Shown piece by piece: positions 7,322 to 9,071 of a stretch of DNA of 9,071 bases. Every line of letters begins with the position of its first letter. The stretch's first letter is position 1. The stretch covers positions 384 to 9,454 of the forward strand of contig DDSN01000114.1 of assembly GCA_002343395.1 (NCBI GenBank), given 5' to 3'. Below the pieces are notes generated by a model. The model was given only the letters and a program-made list of their open reading frames with translations, searched no databases and had not been told where the DNA came from. The stretch is from Hyphomonadaceae bacterium UBA2389 (lineage in GTDB: Bacteria; Pseudomonadota; Alphaproteobacteria; Caulobacterales; Aquidulcibacteraceae). The position numbers were made by a program, and so were the translations under genes.

Positions 7322-7734
7322 GGGAGAACCTTGACGCCGATCGCCGTCGCCGCGGCGCGGAGCTCCTCATCCCTGGTCGCCAGGTCAAGTCCGTGACGCC
7401 GGGCCAACTCAAGGTACGCAGCGTCGTAAACCGTGAGCTTGTGGTTTTGCGCCAGCAGAAACGTCTCACGCCACGCTCGCTCGGGCCCCTCGGCGTCATA
7501 CGTGATTGGCAACAGCGCAAGGTCGGCGAGGTTCGCGGCGGCGTCGGCCGCGCTCATACGTCCGCGTCGCACTGACACCGAAAGCACGTTGGCTATTTCC
7601 CACGTCCAGAGCAGCGGTGCGTGAGCGCCCACATCGCGCACACGCGCGAGAATGGCGTCGGCGGCTGGATCAGCTTCATCAAGCAAGCACCAAGAAGCTG
7701 CCACCGAGGAATCTACGACCAGGCCCACGCTCAC
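7318..7734 (-). CDS. vapC: PIN-domain ribonuclease toxin, VapC-like
   Basis: PIN-domain toxins are Mg-dependent endoribonucleases that cut tRNA, rRNA or mRNA when released from their antitoxin. The 138-aa protein has the four expected acidic positions: D8 in VVDSSV, E46 in WEIANVL, D104 in YDAAYLELA and D122 in LATRDEEL, so the active site looks intact. The start is GTG at 7734, overlapping the antitoxin stop in GTGA. It in turn overlaps rimO by GTGA. Pairing with a Phd/YefM-type antitoxin, rather than an AbrB-type VapB, is a known combination. The RNA target cannot be told from the sequence. Confidence 0.9.
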   Translation of the reverse strand: MSVGLVVDSSVAASWCLLDEADPAADAILARVRDVGAHAPLLWTWEIANVLSVSVRRGRMSAADAAANLADLALLPITYDAEGPERAWRETFLLAQNHKLTVYDAAYLELARRHGLDLATRDEELRAAATAIGVKVLP

Positions 7735-7970
7735 GGACGGCCCTCATCGCGGGCGGCCTTCCAGCCGCCTTCGCCGATGGTCGACCGCTTGCGGCGTTCC
7801 AAGATACGCGCGATTGCGGCGTCCGCTTCGGCGCGATTGGCCGCCTCAGCTTTTGTAAGCCGCGCGATTGGCCGGCCGTGCTTGGTGATGAGCACGTCCT
7901 CGCCCGCCGCCACACGTTCGAGCAGGGCGGAGAGTTGGGTTTTTGCTTCAAATGCACCGACTTTGATCAT
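7731..7970 (-). CDS. Phd/YefM-family antitoxin
   Basis: This 79-aa protein should bind the adjacent PIN toxin through its C-terminus and repress the operon through its N-terminal DNA-binding fold. The pattern of the family is clear: VGAFEAKTQLSALLERV, then GEDVLITKHGRPIARL, followed by a charged, Ala-rich helix and an Arg/Gly tail likely to lie in the toxin's active site. ATG at 7970 is chosen because family similarity starts immediately; a TTG nine codons further upstream (7997) would add MNFLAQVYG, which is not typical. The ribosome binding site is poor (GGA directly next to the ATG). The stop overlaps the toxin start by 4 nt, the usual coupling in such modules. Confidence 0.88.
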   Translation of the reverse strand: MIKVGAFEAKTQLSALLERVAAGEDVLITKHGRPIARLTKAEAANRAEADAAIARILERRKRSTIGEGGWKAARDEGRP

Positions 7971-8026
7971 TCCGTAGACTTGCGCCAGAAAATTCAACTA
8001 GTCAATAATTCTGGTCTGTTTCGTTA

Positions 8027-8045
8027 AATGCGAATGACTTGCAAT
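8027..8045. promoter_or_regulatory. Fur-box-like operator upstream of bfd
   Basis: AATGCGAATGACTTGCAAT is an imperfect 19-bp palindrome that matches the inverted-repeat type of Fur box AATGCGAATNATTCGCATT at all but three positions by my comparison. It lies 76 nt before the bfd start and overlaps a candidate -35 element, where a repressor would block transcription. The consensus is from general knowledge of proteobacterial Fur boxes, and no score was computed. Confidence 0.55.
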
Positions 8046-8067
8046 AACGGCGGGCTTTGGCTACATT
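8039..8067 (+). promoter_or_regulatory. Candidate promoter of bfd-bfr
   Basis: TTGCAA (8039-8044) and TACATT (8062-8067) are separated by 17 bases, each matching the sigma-70 consensus at 4 of 6. Transcription would start near 8074, giving a leader of about 48 nt. The -35 element lies within the right half of the Fur-box-like site. Confidence 0.45.
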
Positions 8068-8076
8068 CTTGCTGTT

Positions 8077-8089
8077 GCGACTTAGTCGC
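8077..8089. repeat. Perfect inverted repeat near the predicted bfd transcription start
   Basis: GCGACT and AGTCGC flank a single T at 8083. The repeat falls just downstream of the proposed -10 box, so it could be a second operator or the first hairpin of the leader. No known regulator is assigned. Confidence 0.5.
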
Positions 8090-8121
8090 CCAATGCGCCT
8101 TTGCTATCAGAGAAGTGCTGG

Positions 8122-8316
8122 ATGTACGTCTGCAATTGTAACGGCGTGACTCGGCGCGAGGTGGACGAAGCCATCGTCGCGGGGGCGCAGGGTCCGGAGG
8201 AGGTGCTCGCCCACCATGGGTGCGAGCCTTGCTGTGGGCGGTGCCTGCCCGAGATCGCCGATGGTATTGCGTGCGGCGGGATGGGGCGGACCCGGAGTCT
8301 CGTCGCGGCGGAATAG
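8122..8316 (+). CDS. bfd: Bacterioferritin-associated ferredoxin
   Basis: Bfd is a small [2Fe-2S] protein that docks on bacterioferritin and passes electrons to its heme so that stored iron is reduced and released. In this 64-aa protein the cluster ligands C4, C6, C38 and C41 sit at exactly the E. coli Bfd positions (MYVCNCNG and CGRC). Two further cysteines, C34 and C37 in GCEPCCGRC, crowd the second pair, and C51 is also present. The ATG at 8122 is preferred over an upstream in-frame TTG at 8101 because it restores the family start MYVC; GAGAAG upstream is a moderate ribosome binding site. It ends in TAG ten bases before bfr, so the two genes form an operon. Confidence 0.93.
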   Translation: MYVCNCNGVTRREVDEAIVAGAQGPEEVLAHHGCEPCCGRCLPEIADGIACGGMGRTRSLVAAE

Positions 8317-8326
8317 GAGCCGTGCG

Positions 8327-8803
8327 ATGAAGGGCGACCCGGAGGTCATCAAGAAGCTCAACGCAATCCTCACGAATGAGCTCACGTCGATCAATCAGTA
8401 CTTTCTGCATGCGCGTCTGTACGAGAACGAGGGCTACGGCAAGCTCGGCAAGAAGACGTACCAAGAGTCCATCGAGGAGATGAAGCACGCCGACAAGTTG
8501 GTGAAGCGCATCCTCCTGCTTGAAGGGCATCCAAATCTTCAAAATCTGGGCAAACTTCAGATCGGCGAAGGCGTGCAAGAGCGCCTGGAGGCGGACCTCG
8601 CGGCGGAACGAAGCGGCCACAAGGCGATCGTCGAGACCATCAAGTTGTGCGAGGAAAAGCAGGATTATGTGTCGCGCGATCTCCTGACTGAAATCCTTGA
8701 CGACACCGAGGAACACATCGATTTCCTCGAAACCCAGCTGCAGGTGCTTGCTCAAATAGGGCTGCAAAACTACTTGCAGAGCCAATACGAACTCGAGAGC
8801 TGA
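8327..8803 (+). CDS. bfr: Bacterioferritin
   Basis: Bacterioferritin subunits assemble into a 24-mer that oxidises Fe(II) and stores it as a ferric mineral, with heme bound between subunits by Met52. The 158-aa product has the same length and numbering as E. coli Bfr. The heme ligand M52 and ferroxidase residues E18, Y25, E51, H54, E94 and H130 are all present. Position 127, a glutamate ligand in E. coli, is threonine here (LDDTEEH), with glutamates at 128 and 129. Ser, Asp or Thr at 126-127 varies in some relatives, so this may be tolerated or may point to a subunit with altered iron chemistry. AGGAG, seven bases before the ATG at 8327, overlaps the bfd stop. The C-terminus LQNYLQSQYELES is typical. 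Confidence 0.97.
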   Translation: MKGDPEVIKKLNAILTNELTSINQYFLHARLYENEGYGKLGKKTYQESIEEMKHADKLVKRILLLEGHPNLQNLGKLQIGEGVQERLEADLAAERSGHKAIVETIKLCEEKQDYVSRDLLTEILDDTEEHIDFLETQLQVLAQIGLQNYLQSQYELES

Positions 8804-8866
8804 CCGCAGTTTCAATTCGTTAATGCGAGTCGCCTTTGAGATGGGGTTGGGAGCAGCCCAATCTCG

Positions 8867-9071
8867 ATGGCAGACGGCGCGCCGCACCAAGGCTACAAGC
8901 ACTTCGAGCGCGTTTTCAGCGTGCCGGGGCTGCGTCGCTCCTCGCCCGCCATTCGCCTTCACTATGCCCGCCTGGAATTGTCGGCGTCGGCGGTCGTGCT
9001 CTGCTCCAACGGCTTGGGCTCGGATGTGGCGGATCTCGTCGACGCTTGCAGAGGCGCGAAGATCGACCCGC
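8867..9071 (+). CDS. Unrecognised protein, 5' part only (runs off the window)
   Basis: From the ATG at 8867 the frame stays open to the window end (68 codons). It is supported by strong preference for G/C at third codon positions and a normal amino-acid mix, beginning MADGAPHQGYKHFERVF and including an Arg/Leu/Ala-rich middle. A competing frame from the ATG at 8841 is also open but is rich in Arg, Trp, Cys and Ser like an out-of-frame reading. GGGAG 14-18 bases upstream is too far for a strong ribosome binding site. I do not recognise the family and assign no function. It is separated from bfr by 63 bases with no T-run terminator. Confidence 0.5.
   Translation, partial: MADGAPHQGYKHFERVFSVPGLRRSSPAIRLHYARLELSASAVVLCSNGLGSDVADLVDACRGAKIDP

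Noticed and set aside
8847..8861. Hairpin TTGGG-AGCAG-CCCAA after bfr as a terminator
   Set aside because: The stem is only 5 bp and no T-run follows, so it does not qualify as an intrinsic terminator.
8024..8962. A 312-codon minus-strand open frame across bfd and bfr
   Set aside because: It lies antisense to two well-identified genes and shows no family motif of its own.
1..9071. CRISPR arrays, IS elements, tRNA or rRNA genes
   Set aside because: No regularly spaced repeats, transposase-like proteins, terminal repeats or tRNA/rRNA-like conserved segments were seen.

Overview
The window is GC-rich proteobacterial DNA with dense, mostly short-spaced genes and no rRNA, tRNA, insertion sequence or CRISPR array that I can see. 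Most genes are recognisable conserved families. The only accessory-type module is a small toxin-antitoxin pair. I found no clearly new multi-gene system. The most interesting points are a possible join inside icd, a toxin-antitoxin pair coupled to rimO, and a Fur-box-like site over the bfd-bfr promoter with an altered ferroxidase ligand in the bacterioferritin.

Left block (1-3256). The N-terminal 395 codons of clpA (running off the left edge) and clpS lie on the minus strand with an ATGA overlap. A short cold-shock gene (csp) diverges from clpS on the plus strand. It ends at a strong GNRA-loop terminator and converges on icd, an NADP isocitrate dehydrogenase of the eukaryote-like (type II) family. 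The order clpA-clpS-csp-icd, and the style of the ClpA and ClpS proteins, are those I know from beta- and gammaproteobacteria.

Middle block (3355-7970). A divergent pair, trmJ-like and sir2/cobB-like, overlaps by 4 nt on the plus strand. It converges on a minus-strand run that reads, in its own direction, Phd-type antitoxin, PIN-domain toxin, rimO and a GST-like protein, with GTGA stop/start overlaps at the junctions. These proteins look alphaproteobacterial to me, from memory of the families.

Right block (7971-9071). The region upstream of bfd carries a 19-bp Fur-box-like sequence overlapping a plausible -35 element, then bfd (ferredoxin that releases stored iron) and bfr (bacterioferritin). 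The final 205 nt hold the start of an unrecognised open frame that leaves the window.

The left and right parts give different taxonomic impressions. Within icd the use of A/T-ending codons changes sharply near codon 90, so the window may contain a recombination or assembly junction there. No search could be run to confirm this.
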